DNA of 19,101 nucleotides from an uncultured Flavobacteriales bacterium (GTDB taxonomy: Bacteria; Bacteroidota; Bacteroidia; Palsa-965): contig CALJIF010000150.1 in the NCBI GenBank assembly GCA_937974275.1, positions 1 to 19,101 on the forward strand, read 5' to 3'. Below are positions 1 through 7,972 of the stretch, one piece after another. Made by a program: the position numbers and the translations under genes. How positions within the stretch are numbered: position 1 is the stretch's first letter; each line of letters begins with the position of its first letter. The notes beneath the pieces were generated by a model. The model worked only from the letters and a program-made list of their open reading frames with translations. It was not told the DNA's origin and ran no database searches.

Positions 1-5
1 ATATT

Positions 6-818
6 TTAGTTCATAGTGAATTCGAAAGAATTGCCTTCAATTGTGATAGTTCCTTTGTTGTCGCAGGTGCCATCACCAAAATCAACTTTACGTTCAGGCT
101 TACCTTCAGGAGTAATTACTATCGTTCCTTTGTTGATCCAGGTACAATTGAGTTCGCGAACCAATGGAGATGTGATCGTAGATGTCCAGCGTAAACCATT
201 TCTGTCGATACCGCTGTTGGAACCGCTAATTTGTACAACCTGATTATCCTGAGAATTGGTAGACCCGCTTACCCAATCAATGGTGCGGCTCGCATTCCAG
301 AAAATATCCCAAGGTGTTGCACCTGCGCGGTGGCAATGTCCATTGTTAATATCCATGGTGTAACGGTTCTGTGCAGTGCGTGTGTAGGTAATCGTGCCCA
401 TAAAATGAATCGCACCTACAAAGAAACTGTCTAATGTTACAGTCATTACACATCCAACAGTATCCCAAGGAGCAGACATGTTCACATGCACTTTACCCTT
501 ACGCACTTTACCATCAATAGAATCGGTACATCCTGCGCCGTAATCCAAAGTCATGGTTAATGGGAACTGATTTGGCGTGTCAATCATTATAACAGGGCAA
601 ATATTAGCAGTTGATGAATTCGGAATAATTCGTTGAACGCCGGGCTCATCAATGGCTATCTTGTTTACTGTAGGCAAAATTCGCATGAATTCGCCTTCGC
701 ATAAGCTATTGTCAGTGGCTGTGGTTGTTTCGGAATCCACCGGATCTTCTTTTTTACAGCCATTCATCGTCAGTACTGCTAATCCTAACAGCATTATCGG
801 TAGCGCAAGTCTTTTCAT
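6..818 (-). CDS. Secreted lipoprotein of unknown function (Bacteroidota-specific family)
   Basis: A 270-residue protein with a lipoprotein signal: basic start, hydrophobic stretch, then Cys21 in LTMNGC. The residues after the cysteine (KKED) are charged, as in Bacteroidota lipoproteins exported to the cell surface, so surface exposure is possible (inference). The mature part has two similar motifs, DYGAGC at 92-97 and DFGDGTC at 246-252, each followed by a short strand-forming segment (KGKVHV; KGTITI). This pattern recurs in uncharacterised lipoproteins of the phylum; no reaction is known. It is also rich in Thr, Ser and Asn and has several further cysteines (40, 74, 123, 161, 225), consistent with a beta-rich extracytoplasmic protein. 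It lies 51 bases downstream of the propeller sensor gene on the same strand and seems to have its own promoter. The lipoprotein call is firm; the function is unknown. Confidence 0.88.
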   Translation of the reverse strand: MKRLALPIMLLGLAVLTMNGCKKEDPVDSETTTATDNSLCEGEFMRILPTVNKIAIDEPGVQRIIPNSSTANICPVIMIDTPNQFPLTMTLDYGAGCTDSIDGKVRKGKVHVNMSAPWDTVGCVMTVTLDSFFVGAIHFMGTITYTRTAQNRYTMDINNGHCHRAGATPWDIFWNASRTIDWVSGSTNSQDNQVVQISGSNSGIDRNGLRWTSTITSPLVRELNCTWINKGTIVITPEGKPERKVDFGDGTCDNKGTITIEGNSFEFTMN

Positions 819-850
819 GAAATCGTAAGTTTTTACTTAAAGGGTTTACA

Positions 851-881
851 CAAATCTATTAAAATCAAATCAATTGGACAA
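851..881 (-). promoter_or_regulatory. Bacteroidota-type promoter for the lipoprotein gene
   Basis: On the minus strand a perfect TAnnTTTG -7 box (TAGATTTG, plus-strand 851-858) lies 20 bases downstream of a TTG (plus-strand 879-881), matching the -33/-7 arrangement of the primary sigma factor in Bacteroidota. The box is 32 bases before the start codon at 818. The -33 part falls inside the last codons of the upstream sensor gene, so the lipoprotein can be transcribed independently of it. No experimental support is available from sequence. Confidence 0.5.
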
Positions 882-3800
882 TTCCTGTCGAATACCGATG
901 ACTAGTACATCATCTATTTGTTCGTGGGTTCCTTTCCAGTTGTCAAATTCCTTACTTAATACAACAGATTGCTCGTTCATAGACAAGTGGCTGATTTGCT
1001 GCAACAACTCCAATAAACGTTTCTGCATAAACTTCTTGCCCTTGTCACCACCAAATTGATCGGCATAACCATCACTGAATAAATAGAAGCAATCACCACG
1101 CTCAATAGGTAAGACATTTAGTTTAAACGACTTTTCCTTACTGTCCTGGTGTCCTCCGATCGGGAATCTGTCCGGTTCAATTTTCTGGATAATTCCATTA
1201 CGAACGATAATTAATGGTCGCAAAGCGGCTGCATATTTTAATTCCGGCCTTGTGTTGTGAAAAGCACAAATAGCGATATCCATGCCATCGGGAGTGTCTT
1301 GCTCATGCTGATGTTGTCGCAGTGCATTTCGAACACCTTCATTAAGGGCGAGTAAAATTTCATCAGGAGAAACTATTCCTCGTTCATTTACGATCTGTTC
1401 GAGTAAGTTGTGTCCGATCATACTCATCAATGCTCCGGGAACACCGTGGCCAGTGCAATCCGCAACAGCTATCAAATTCCATCCATCACGTTGTGCATGC
1501 CAGTAAAAATCACCGCTTACAATATCCTTGGGACGATAGAGTACGAAAGCATCGGAGAACTTTGCGATAACATCTTTAACTTCCGGTAACAAGGCCAGTT
1601 GAATGCGGCGGGCGTACTTAATACTGCTGGTGATGTCCGCATTCTTCTGCGCCAACTCGCGTGTACGCTCGTTTACTTTTTGTTCCAGGATTTTATTTTC
1701 CCTTTTAATTCCTGCAGTACGTAATCGTATGAAGATGAAGATGCCTGCAACGATGATTATTGCACTCAAAGCATAGAACCAATTTGTTCTCCACCACGGT
1801 GGTGTAACGGTTAAGGTCAAACTGATTCCGGTATCGTTCCAGTTGCCGTTGCTGTCAGCAGCACGAACTCTTAGTGTATAAGTGCCTCCGGGAAGGTTAG
1901 TATAACTGATAAAGCGATTGGATGTAACAGGAGCCCATTCATCATCAAATCCTTCCAGCTTTACCTGAAACACATTTTTCGAGGGATCAACATAATCGAG
2001 CGCGGCTACTTCAAACTGGAAGTTATTATCTCTCCACGTAACAGTCACCGCGTTGCGATAAGAAATCACGGAATCCAGTTTTACTTCAAGACCAAACTTC
2101 TTGTAAGAAACCAGATATACGGGTGGTGGAGTGCGTTTTTTTTCCAATTCATCAGGACGAATAATATTTAAGCCGCCCTGTCCGCCAAAGAACAATTCGC
2201 CGGCATTATTCTTAAAATAAGCGCCCTGGTTGAATTCCAGTGGTTGTACACCGGTGGCAGCACCAAAATTTCTGAAAGCATTTCTATCCGATAATTTAGT
2301 GTCGAATCGAGTGATTCCTTTATTGTGGCTTAACCACAATTGCCCTTTGTTGTCTCGTAAAATGGCGTAAATGTTATCGCTGGGTAAACCGTCGTTTTCA
2401 TACCAAACCGTAAACGTTCCATCCGTATTAAGACGGTTAAGTCCGTTAGCAGTTGCCACCCAAATGGTGCGCTTATCGCCTTCGGCAATGCAGTAAACGG
2501 TATTATTAGATAATGTACCCGGTTGCTTTTCGTCGTGCTTGTATATTTCAAATGTTGTCCCGTTACGTTTGCGTTGCATTAAGCCTCCACCGCGAGTTCC
2601 AACCCACATATTGCCCTGAACATCGTAAAATATGGTATAGATAAAATTGCTGCTCAGATTACTGTTGTCCGAATTGAATTGTGTAAGTGAATCTGTTTGA
2701 GGATCGAGCCTGTATAGCCCGGCTCCGAATGTACCAAACCAAATTGCACCTGTTTGTTTGTCTTCTGCAATACTGAGAATTGTGCCTTCTGCAATGCGGT
2801 CGTTAGCAGTAGACCACTTTTTTCTGGTGCCGGTTTTTTTGTCATACGATATCACACCGTCGCCGTATGTTCCAATCCATATAGTTCCGTTTGTAGCTTC
2901 AATCAGCGATGTAACGCTGTTATTGGTGGACGTACTAAGTTCAGGATAATGCGTGTAAACTCCTGTTTTTCGGTCTAAGGTAGATAAACCACCATGCAAG
3001 GTGCCGATCCATAAAAGTCCATCACGGTCTTCAACAATGCTCATTATCTCTGAGCTGAGTAGCGTGTTGTTTCCAACGCCGATTCTATCCGAATGCCGCA
3101 GATGTTGTATTAATGAAGTAGATTCGAAATAGACGTGTAAACCTTTACCATTAGTTCCAATCCAAAAATTGTTACGATTGTCTTTGTAAATACATTTTGC
3201 CTCAGCAGATTTTAATGCGAACAGATCATTCTCATTAGGTAAGTAGTGGGTAAATGTTTTTGATTGAGGATGAAAAATTTCAACGCCGATTCCATAAACA
3301 GCCAGCCAAATGTTGCCTTCGTTATCTGCTTCCATATCGAAGATTCTGGAGTTGGAAATGTTGTACGGCGATTTCTCACCGGTAAGGCTATTGTAATATA
3401 CCTGCTCAAAAGTGTTGGTGTTGGTGTTGAAAATAAGTATTCCACCACCGTCAGTTCCAATCCACATCTGATTTTCTCCAACAGGCAATAATGTTCTGAT
3501 GTTGCTGCATTGAGCACGTTTTTTTGTATCAGAACGCACATCCTGCGGCATCAATCGGTCAATGTCCGAGTCGGTAATTTGGTAACCGCTAAATCTTCGT
3601 GTGGCTTTGTCAAATCGACAAATACCTTTTCCGTATGTACCTATCCATAAGCGTCCTTGCCGGTCCTCTCGGATGTCGAAAATTCGATTGCCGGGCAAAC
3701 TATACGGATCGTTATCGTTGTGTGTATAGCTGACGAAACGGTTGTTTTTAGGATCGTACTCGTTAAGTCCCTCATCGGTTCCAATCCAAATCGTTCCTTG

Positions 3801-4235
3801 TAAGTCTTCGTAAATTGTGCGTACTACATCATTACTTAAAGAGTAGCGATCATCAGAGTGATTAAAATGTGTAAACCGTTCCGTTGCCGGATCAAAAACG
3901 TTCACCCCTCCACCTGCAGTGCCTATCCAGATCTTTCCGCTTCGGTCCTGCAGCAAACAATACACAAAGTTGTTAGAGAGTGAGTTCGAATCCAGTGGAT
4001 TTCGTTTATAAATTTTGAAGTTATTTCCATCGTAACGGTTAAGTCCATCCTGTGTGCCAAACCACATAAATCCTTGTCTATCCTGTATTACACAGTTTAC
4101 GGCAGATTGAGAAAGGCCTTTATCTACACCAATGGTGTAAAATTTCAAATCCTGCGCAACCAATGCGTTTTGGAATCCGCAATACAACAGCAGCCAAAAA
4201 ATCAAGAGACGAGCACAATTGGGGGAATGAGCCAT
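870..4235 (-). CDS. Propeller-domain membrane sensor with cytoplasmic SpoIIE/PP2C-type phosphatase
   Basis: An 1121-residue protein. A signal peptide (about 1-27, ending LVAQ) precedes fourteen Reg_prop-type blades. Ten carry W[IFV]GT, at Trp 58, 103, 150, 197, 258, 358, 409, 453, 499 and 544; four have degenerate versions near 310, 592, 634 and 682. This suggests two seven-bladed propellers. A Y_Y_Y domain follows (about 735-810), then a membrane helix (about 818-838), a coiled coil (about 843-870) and a SpoIIE-type phosphatase (about 880-1118). The phosphatase keeps the expected acidic motifs: VSGDF (Asp909), ADCTGHGVPG (Asp926), DGMD (983-986), FSDGYADQ (Asp1055) and QIDDV (1108-1109). There is no kinase domain. 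Propeller plus Y_Y_Y is the periplasmic sensor of hybrid two-component systems in this phylum; here the output is probably Ser/Thr dephosphorylation of a partner. No STAS or anti-sigma gene is visible nearby. The ATG sits just after a -7 box. Confidence 0.93.
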   Translation of the reverse strand: MAHSPNCARLLIFWLLLYCGFQNALVAQDLKFYTIGVDKGLSQSAVNCVIQDRQGFMWFGTQDGLNRYDGNNFKIYKRNPLDSNSLSNNFVYCLLQDRSGKIWIGTAGGGVNVFDPATERFTHFNHSDDRYSLSNDVVRTIYEDLQGTIWIGTDEGLNEYDPKNNRFVSYTHNDNDPYSLPGNRIFDIREDRQGRLWIGTYGKGICRFDKATRRFSGYQITDSDIDRLMPQDVRSDTKKRAQCSNIRTLLPVGENQMWIGTDGGGILIFNTNTNTFEQVYYNSLTGEKSPYNISNSRIFDMEADNEGNIWLAVYGIGVEIFHPQSKTFTHYLPNENDLFALKSAEAKCIYKDNRNNFWIGTNGKGLHVYFESTSLIQHLRHSDRIGVGNNTLLSSEIMSIVEDRDGLLWIGTLHGGLSTLDRKTGVYTHYPELSTSTNNSVTSLIEATNGTIWIGTYGDGVISYDKKTGTRKKWSTANDRIAEGTILSIAEDKQTGAIWFGTFGAGLYRLDPQTDSLTQFNSDNSNLSSNFIYTIFYDVQGNMWVGTRGGGLMQRKRNGTTFEIYKHDEKQPGTLSNNTVYCIAEGDKRTIWVATANGLNRLNTDGTFTVWYENDGLPSDNIYAILRDNKGQLWLSHNKGITRFDTKLSDRNAFRNFGAATGVQPLEFNQGAYFKNNAGELFFGGQGGLNIIRPDELEKKRTPPPVYLVSYKKFGLEVKLDSVISYRNAVTVTWRDNNFQFEVAALDYVDPSKNVFQVKLEGFDDEWAPVTSNRFISYTNLPGGTYTLRVRAADSNGNWNDTGISLTLTVTPPWWRTNWFYALSAIIIVAGIFIFIRLRTAGIKRENKILEQKVNERTRELAQKNADITSSIKYARRIQLALLPEVKDVIAKFSDAFVLYRPKDIVSGDFYWHAQRDGWNLIAVADCTGHGVPGALMSMIGHNLLEQIVNERGIVSPDEILLALNEGVRNALRQHQHEQDTPDGMDIAICAFHNTRPELKYAAALRPLIIVRNGIIQKIEPDRFPIGGHQDSKEKSFKLNVLPIERGDCFYLFSDGYADQFGGDKGKKFMQKRLLELLQQISHLSMNEQSVVLSKEFDNWKGTHEQIDDVLVIGIRQELSN

Positions 4236-4244
4236 AGCAGAGAG

Positions 4245-4252
4245 TAAAGGTA
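4245..4252 (-). promoter_or_regulatory. -7 promoter box for the propeller sensor gene
   Basis: The minus strand reads TACCTTTA, one base off the TAnnTTTG consensus, ending 9 bases before the ATG at 4235. The transcript would have at most a few untranslated bases. The 11-base word containing it, TTGTACCTTTA, is repeated with one change in the opposite orientation at 4288-4298 for the divergent gene. I see no convincing -33 element. Confidence 0.45.
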
Positions 4253-4290
4253 CAAATTGCGCCTTAAGTGGCTACTCGGACAGTTAGTTG

Positions 4291-4298
4291 TACCTTTG
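4291..4298 (+). promoter_or_regulatory. -7 promoter box for the methyltransferase operon
   Basis: TACCTTTG is a perfect TAnnTTTG box ending 4 bases before the GTG at 4303. It implies a leaderless mRNA starting at or next to that GTG, and it rules against the alternative TTG start at 4288, which lies upstream of the box. The -33 position holds GTG rather than TTG at the usual 20-base spacing, so upstream support is weak. Confidence 0.5.
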
Positions 4299-4302
4299 CA
4301 CC

Positions 4303-5049
4303 GTGAAATTCGAAAATTCCGATAGTTGGTTCGAGGAATGGTTTGATAGTCCGTACTATCATATGCTTTATCGACATCGTTCCCATGAAGAAGCTGAACG
4401 ATTTATTCAAGCGCTTGTAAAGCACTTAAATTCTGAGCCGGGATCACAGGTGTTGGATTTAGCGTGTGGTAAAGGACGGCATTCTAAAGCGTTGTTCGAT
4501 CTGGGTTTGCGTGTAACCGGTGTTGATTTATCTCCTGCCAGTATTCATGAGGCCTTGAAAATGGAGCGCGATGGACTTGAATTTTTCGTTCACGATATGC
4601 GTTGTCCGTTTCGGATTAACTACTTCCGATACATTTTCAATCTTTTTACGAGCTTCGGTTATTTTGAAAGTGTTCATGATGAACATAAAGCCATAAGATC
4701 CGCCGCATTAGGATTGCAGAAGGGTGGAAAATTGGTCATTGATTATTTTAATGCGAATGCGGTACGGAAACTTGTAGTGAACAATCCGGAAGGCAGCGAT
4801 GAATTTAAGGGTGTCCATTTTAACTGGAAGAAGACCATTGAAGATAATCGTGTTATTAAAACCATTACGATTAATGATGCCGGAAAGATCAGCGTTTTTA
4901 AAGAATCTGTCCGGTTGTTAACACTGGAAGATTTTAAGTTATTATTAAAAAATGATTTTGAGTTGTCCGAAGTATTTGGAGATTACCACCTCGGTTCATT
5001 TGATGCAGATCTTTCGCCGCGACTTATAATAATCGCAGTTAAGAAATAA
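4303..5049 (+). CDS. Class I SAM-dependent methyltransferase
   Basis: A 248-residue cytoplasmic protein. SAM-binding motif I is clear: VLDLACGKGRH at about 50-60, followed by VTGVDLS, whose acidic residue should bind the SAM ribose. The N-terminal motif WFEEWFDSPYYH marks a small methyltransferase family common in Bacteroidota; its substrate is unknown to me. I chose the GTG at 4303 because a -7 promoter box ends at 4298 and because VKFENSDSW leads directly into the conserved motif. A longer reading from TTG 4288 adds five residues but would start upstream of the likely transcription start. It opens a tight operon with the metal transporter (3-base gap), the rRNA methyltransferase and phosphofructokinase, which suggests housekeeping expression but does not reveal the substrate. 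Confidence 0.87.
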   Translation: MKFENSDSWFEEWFDSPYYHMLYRHRSHEEAERFIQALVKHLNSEPGSQVLDLACGKGRHSKALFDLGLRVTGVDLSPASIHEALKMERDGLEFFVHDMRCPFRINYFRYIFNLFTSFGYFESVHDEHKAIRSAALGLQKGGKLVIDYFNANAVRKLVVNNPEGSDEFKGVHFNWKKTIEDNRVIKTITINDAGKISVFKESVRLLTLEDFKLLLKNDFELSEVFGDYHLGSFDADLSPRLIIIAVKK

Positions 5050-5052
5050 ATT

Positions 5053-5784
5053 ATGTCGATTCTATCATACGTCCTGATTTTGTTGATATCCGCTATGCTA
5101 AGCGGTTGGAGTGTATTCGTATTGCGAATTGCGAAAACCCCGCTTAAGTTATTGTTAGCATACAGCGGTGCATTTTTATTTGCGTTGAGTTTGCTGCATC
5201 TTATTCCGGAGTTGTATGAAGAAGGTGGAGAACATGCGGGCATCTGGATTTTAACCGGATTTTTAATTCAATTATTGCTGGAATTTATATCACAAGGTAT
5301 AGAACACGGACATGCACATATTCATTCGCACGAGGATCACACTCATGCGCGCATCCCGTGGCTCATGATTACTGGATTGTGTGTGCACGCGCTGCTGGAA
5401 GGAATGCCTCTTGGATTGGAAGGAGATTATGAAGGTTTTCTGCCGCCTTTTTTAACGGGAATTGTCCTGCATAACGTGCCGATAGCCATTACACTGATGA
5501 TTATTCTGATGCATGCCGGTGCCACGAAACTGAAGGCTTCAATGATTCTCTTACTTTTTGCTGCTATGGGCCCTGCCGGTATGCTGTTAACGTATTTTGC
5601 GGGAGTCACGTTAACTGAAGAATGGACTCCGGTTTACAACGCTATTATTGGAGTGGTGATCGGTATATTTCTGCACATCAGCACTACTATTTTATTTGAA
5701 GCGTCAGAAAATCACAAATTCAACGCAATTCGATTTATTTCAATTTTGGCCGGTGTTTTAACGGCCTGGATAATGGTACATTAA
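5053..5784 (+). CDS. ZIP-family metal (probably zinc) transporter
   Basis: A 243-residue inner-membrane protein with about seven or eight hydrophobic helices. A histidine-rich cytoplasmic loop at 84-98 (HGHAHIHSHEDHTH) is typical of ZIP carriers. The two metal-site helices are recognisable as HALLEGMP (112-119) and HNVPIAI (140-146); a further His lies at 208 (FLHIST). The second motif departs from the usual HEIPHE/HNxPEG forms because the acidic residue after Pro is missing, so metal choice is uncertain. ZIP proteins move divalent metals into the cytoplasm. Translation is probably coupled to its neighbours, with 3 bases before it and 1 base after it. No Zur-like operator is apparent at the operon promoter. 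Confidence 0.87.
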   Translation: MSILSYVLILLISAMLSGWSVFVLRIAKTPLKLLLAYSGAFLFALSLLHLIPELYEEGGEHAGIWILTGFLIQLLLEFISQGIEHGHAHIHSHEDHTHARIPWLMITGLCVHALLEGMPLGLEGDYEGFLPPFLTGIVLHNVPIAITLMIILMHAGATKLKASMILLLFAAMGPAGMLLTYFAGVTLTEEWTPVYNAIIGVVIGIFLHISTTILFEASENHKFNAIRFISILAGVLTAWIMVH

Positions 5785-5785
5785 C

Positions 5786-6964
5786 ATGACAACAACAGGA
5801 GATAATTTAAGATTTGTAGCCAAAACAATGCAGGGTTTGGCGCCTGTCGTTTCACGCGAGTTGCTCAAAATTGGTGCACGAGAAATCGAGGAACATCATC
5901 GCGCAGTAAGTTTTGTCGGTGATCTTGGAACCTTGTACAAGGCCAATTATATGCTTCGTACTGCTTTACGCATTCTCTTTCCGATTGCGGAATTAGAGGT
6001 AAATAACGAAAAGGAATTGTACGACGCTATCCGATCCATCGATTGGTCGCAATGGATGACTGCAGATGATACGTTAGCTGTCGATTGTACGTTGAATTCT
6101 GATTTTTTTAATCACAGTCAATACGTAGCGTTAAAAACCAAAGATGCCATTGTAGATCAGTTTCGTGATGCCATGGGGCGTCGACCATCGGTAGATTTAG
6201 ACGAACCCACGTTGCGCATTAATGTGCACATCTCCGATACGAAAATGACTGTGTCGTTAGACAGTTCGGGCAGTTCTTTACATAAGCGCGGATATCGCGT
6301 AGATACCGGCAAAGCACCAATGAATGAAGTGCTTGCTGCAGGATTAATTCAATTATCCGGATGGGAACGTCATCAGCGTTTAATTGATCCTATGTGTGGT
6401 TCCGGAACTATACTCATAGAAGCAGCCATGGCAGCGGCAAATATTCCCGCTGGTTTTTTTCGTCCGTTTTTCGGATTTACGAAGTGGAAAAATTTTGATG
6501 AAGAATTATGGTCAAAAATCACGGAGGGGGCCATTTCCAGAATATCTGAAGAGCCTGTTGATTTAACCGGTATTGAAATTTCTCCGAACGTAATTCGTAA
6601 AGCCAAAGCAAATATTTTGGAAGCACGCGTGGACGATATGATTAAATTATTCCATGCTGATTTTCGTTCCTGGACTCCGCCTGAAGGTCGCGGTGTGTTG
6701 ATCATGAATCCGCCATATGGTGAGCGCATGGATAAGGATGATCTGGAAGAACTGTATGGATCGATCGGAACAACACTCAAGAAAAAATATTCCGGTTACG
6801 ATGCCTGGTTGGTGACTTCCAGTATGGAAGGTATAAAGCATATCGGGCTTCGTCCATCCAGAAAAATTACGGTGTTCAACGGCCCGTTGGAGTGTAAGTT
6901 TTTGAAATTTGAGATGTATTCGGGCACAAAAAAGATTCACAAACTGAAAGGAGCTGAATCATGA
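5786..6964 (+). CDS. rlmL: THUMP-domain 23S rRNA guanine-N2 methyltransferase (RlmL/YpsC type)
   Basis: A 392-residue cytoplasmic enzyme. An N-terminal RNA-binding THUMP region (about 55-160) is followed by a Rossmann methyltransferase domain with DPMCGSGTILIEAA (201-214) as SAM-binding motif I, an acidic residue in GIEIS (about 262-266), and the catalytic N6/N2-type motif MNPPYGER (307-314). E. coli RlmL is about 700 residues because it is fused to the RlmK half; this protein matches the shorter, unfused form seen in Bacillus YpsC. The likely product is m2G in 23S rRNA (G2445 in E. coli numbering), an inference from family. The ATG follows the transporter stop by one base, and its own stop overlaps the next start as ATGA, a sign of translational coupling with phosphofructokinase. 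Confidence 0.9.
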   Translation: MTTTGDNLRFVAKTMQGLAPVVSRELLKIGAREIEEHHRAVSFVGDLGTLYKANYMLRTALRILFPIAELEVNNEKELYDAIRSIDWSQWMTADDTLAVDCTLNSDFFNHSQYVALKTKDAIVDQFRDAMGRRPSVDLDEPTLRINVHISDTKMTVSLDSSGSSLHKRGYRVDTGKAPMNEVLAAGLIQLSGWERHQRLIDPMCGSGTILIEAAMAAANIPAGFFRPFFGFTKWKNFDEELWSKITEGAISRISEEPVDLTGIEISPNVIRKAKANILEARVDDMIKLFHADFRSWTPPEGRGVLIMNPPYGERMDKDDLEELYGSIGTTLKKKYSGYDAWLVTSSMEGIKHIGLRPSRKITVFNGPLECKFLKFEMYSGTKKIHKLKGAES

Positions 6965-7929
6965 AAAGAATAGCTGTTTTTACTTCGGGCGGTGATGCTC
7001 CGGGAATGAATGCATGCATTCGAAGTGTGGTGCGGGCTGCTATTTACAATGGTTGTGATGTAGTCGGAATTATGCGCGGATATGAAGGGATGATCGATAA
7101 TGACATGATCGAACTTAAGGCCGGCTCCGTGGCTAATATCATTCAACGTGGCGGTACGATTTTGAAAACGGCTCGCAGTGCGAGGTTCATGGAATTAACC
7201 TGGAGGCAACAAGCGGTTAAGAATTTACTCGAAAAAAATATCGAAGGAATTGTGGCGATTGGTGGCGACGGCACTTTTCGTGGAGCATTAGCATTGCATG
7301 AATTGTGCTCGATTCCGGTTATGGGTTGCCCGGGAACAATTGATAATGATTTAGCCGGGACAGATGTTACTATCGGTTATGAAACTGCCTTAAATACAGT
7401 GGTTGAGGCAGTTGATAAAATCAGAGATACGGCAGAGTCGCATGATCGTGTTTTTATCGTTGAGGTAATGGGTCGAGACTCCGGCTTGATTGCATTGTAT
7501 AGTGGAATAGGAAGTGGAGCAGAAGGAATATTAATTCCGGAATGCAATAATGATTTACCGCAATTACTGGACAACTTAGAACACAGCAGATCCGATAAAA
7601 AGTCGCGGATCATCATTGTGGCTGAAGGTGATGATGCCGGAGGCGGTAAGGAAGTTGCAGATGCCATAAAAAACAGATTCCCGGGATTTGATACGCGACT
7701 ATCAATACTTGGACACATTCAGCGCGGAGGATCGCCTACATGCATGGAGCGAGTAAATGCTTCATTAATGGGAGCTGCAGCGGTAGAAGGATTGTTGAAG
7801 GGAAGAAGTATGGAAATGGTGGGAATTCTTAAGAATGCTGTTACATATACGCCATTTCCGGAAGCGGTAAAACAACATATTCAGCCGGATCCGGAATTGC
7901 TGAAATTGGCTCATATTTTAAGTCGTTAA
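6961..7929 (+). CDS. pfkA: ATP-dependent 6-phosphofructokinase
   Basis: A 322-residue cytoplasmic enzyme, nearly the same length as E. coli PfkA. It phosphorylates fructose 6-phosphate to fructose 1,6-bisphosphate, the committed step of glycolysis. Expected residues are present: Gly11 in SGGDAPGMN, Arg72, GGDGT with Asp103, PGTIDND (124-130) with catalytic Asp128, Arg163, MGR (170-172), and GHIQRGGSP with His252 and Arg255 for the sugar phosphate. The glycine in GGDG and in PGTIDND indicates ATP rather than pyrophosphate as donor. The start overlaps the preceding stop by 4 bases, so it is expressed in the operon headed by the methyltransferase at 4303; I see no promoter of its own. Confidence 0.97.
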   Translation: MKRIAVFTSGGDAPGMNACIRSVVRAAIYNGCDVVGIMRGYEGMIDNDMIELKAGSVANIIQRGGTILKTARSARFMELTWRQQAVKNLLEKNIEGIVAIGGDGTFRGALALHELCSIPVMGCPGTIDNDLAGTDVTIGYETALNTVVEAVDKIRDTAESHDRVFIVEVMGRDSGLIALYSGIGSGAEGILIPECNNDLPQLLDNLEHSRSDKKSRIIIVAEGDDAGGGKEVADAIKNRFPGFDTRLSILGHIQRGGSPTCMERVNASLMGAAAVEGLLKGRSMEMVGILKNAVTYTPFPEAVKQHIQPDPELLKLAHILSR

Positions 7930-7951
7930 AATATTTTTTGCACCAAAACGA

Positions 7952-7970
7952 CCTTACAGTTGTTGTAAGG
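7952..7970 (+). promoter_or_regulatory. Perfect hairpin just upstream of the acyltransferase start
   Basis: CCTTACA (7952-7958) and TGTAAGG (7964-7970) form a 7-bp stem with a 5-base loop, ending 2 bases before the ATG at 7973. The right arm holds the only Shine-Dalgarno-like bases (AAGG), so folding could hide the ribosome site. No T-run follows, so it is not a typical terminator; an operator for a dimeric protein is an alternative. Confidence 0.35.
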
Positions 7971-7972
7971 AT

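Noticed and set aside
4288..4302. TTG start giving a five-residue longer methyltransferase
   Set aside because: The TTG lies upstream of, and partly forms, the -7 promoter box; the GTG at 4303 leads directly into the conserved N-terminal motif.
6373..6780. 135-codon minus-strand frame inside the rRNA methyltransferase gene
   Set aside because: It overlaps the conserved catalytic domain of the plus-strand gene and has no domain or promoter of its own.
7932..7940. Possible -7 box TATTTTTTG before the acyltransferase
   Set aside because: It has one base too many between TA and TTTG, and the nearest upstream TTG is 23 bases away, so the match is too loose.
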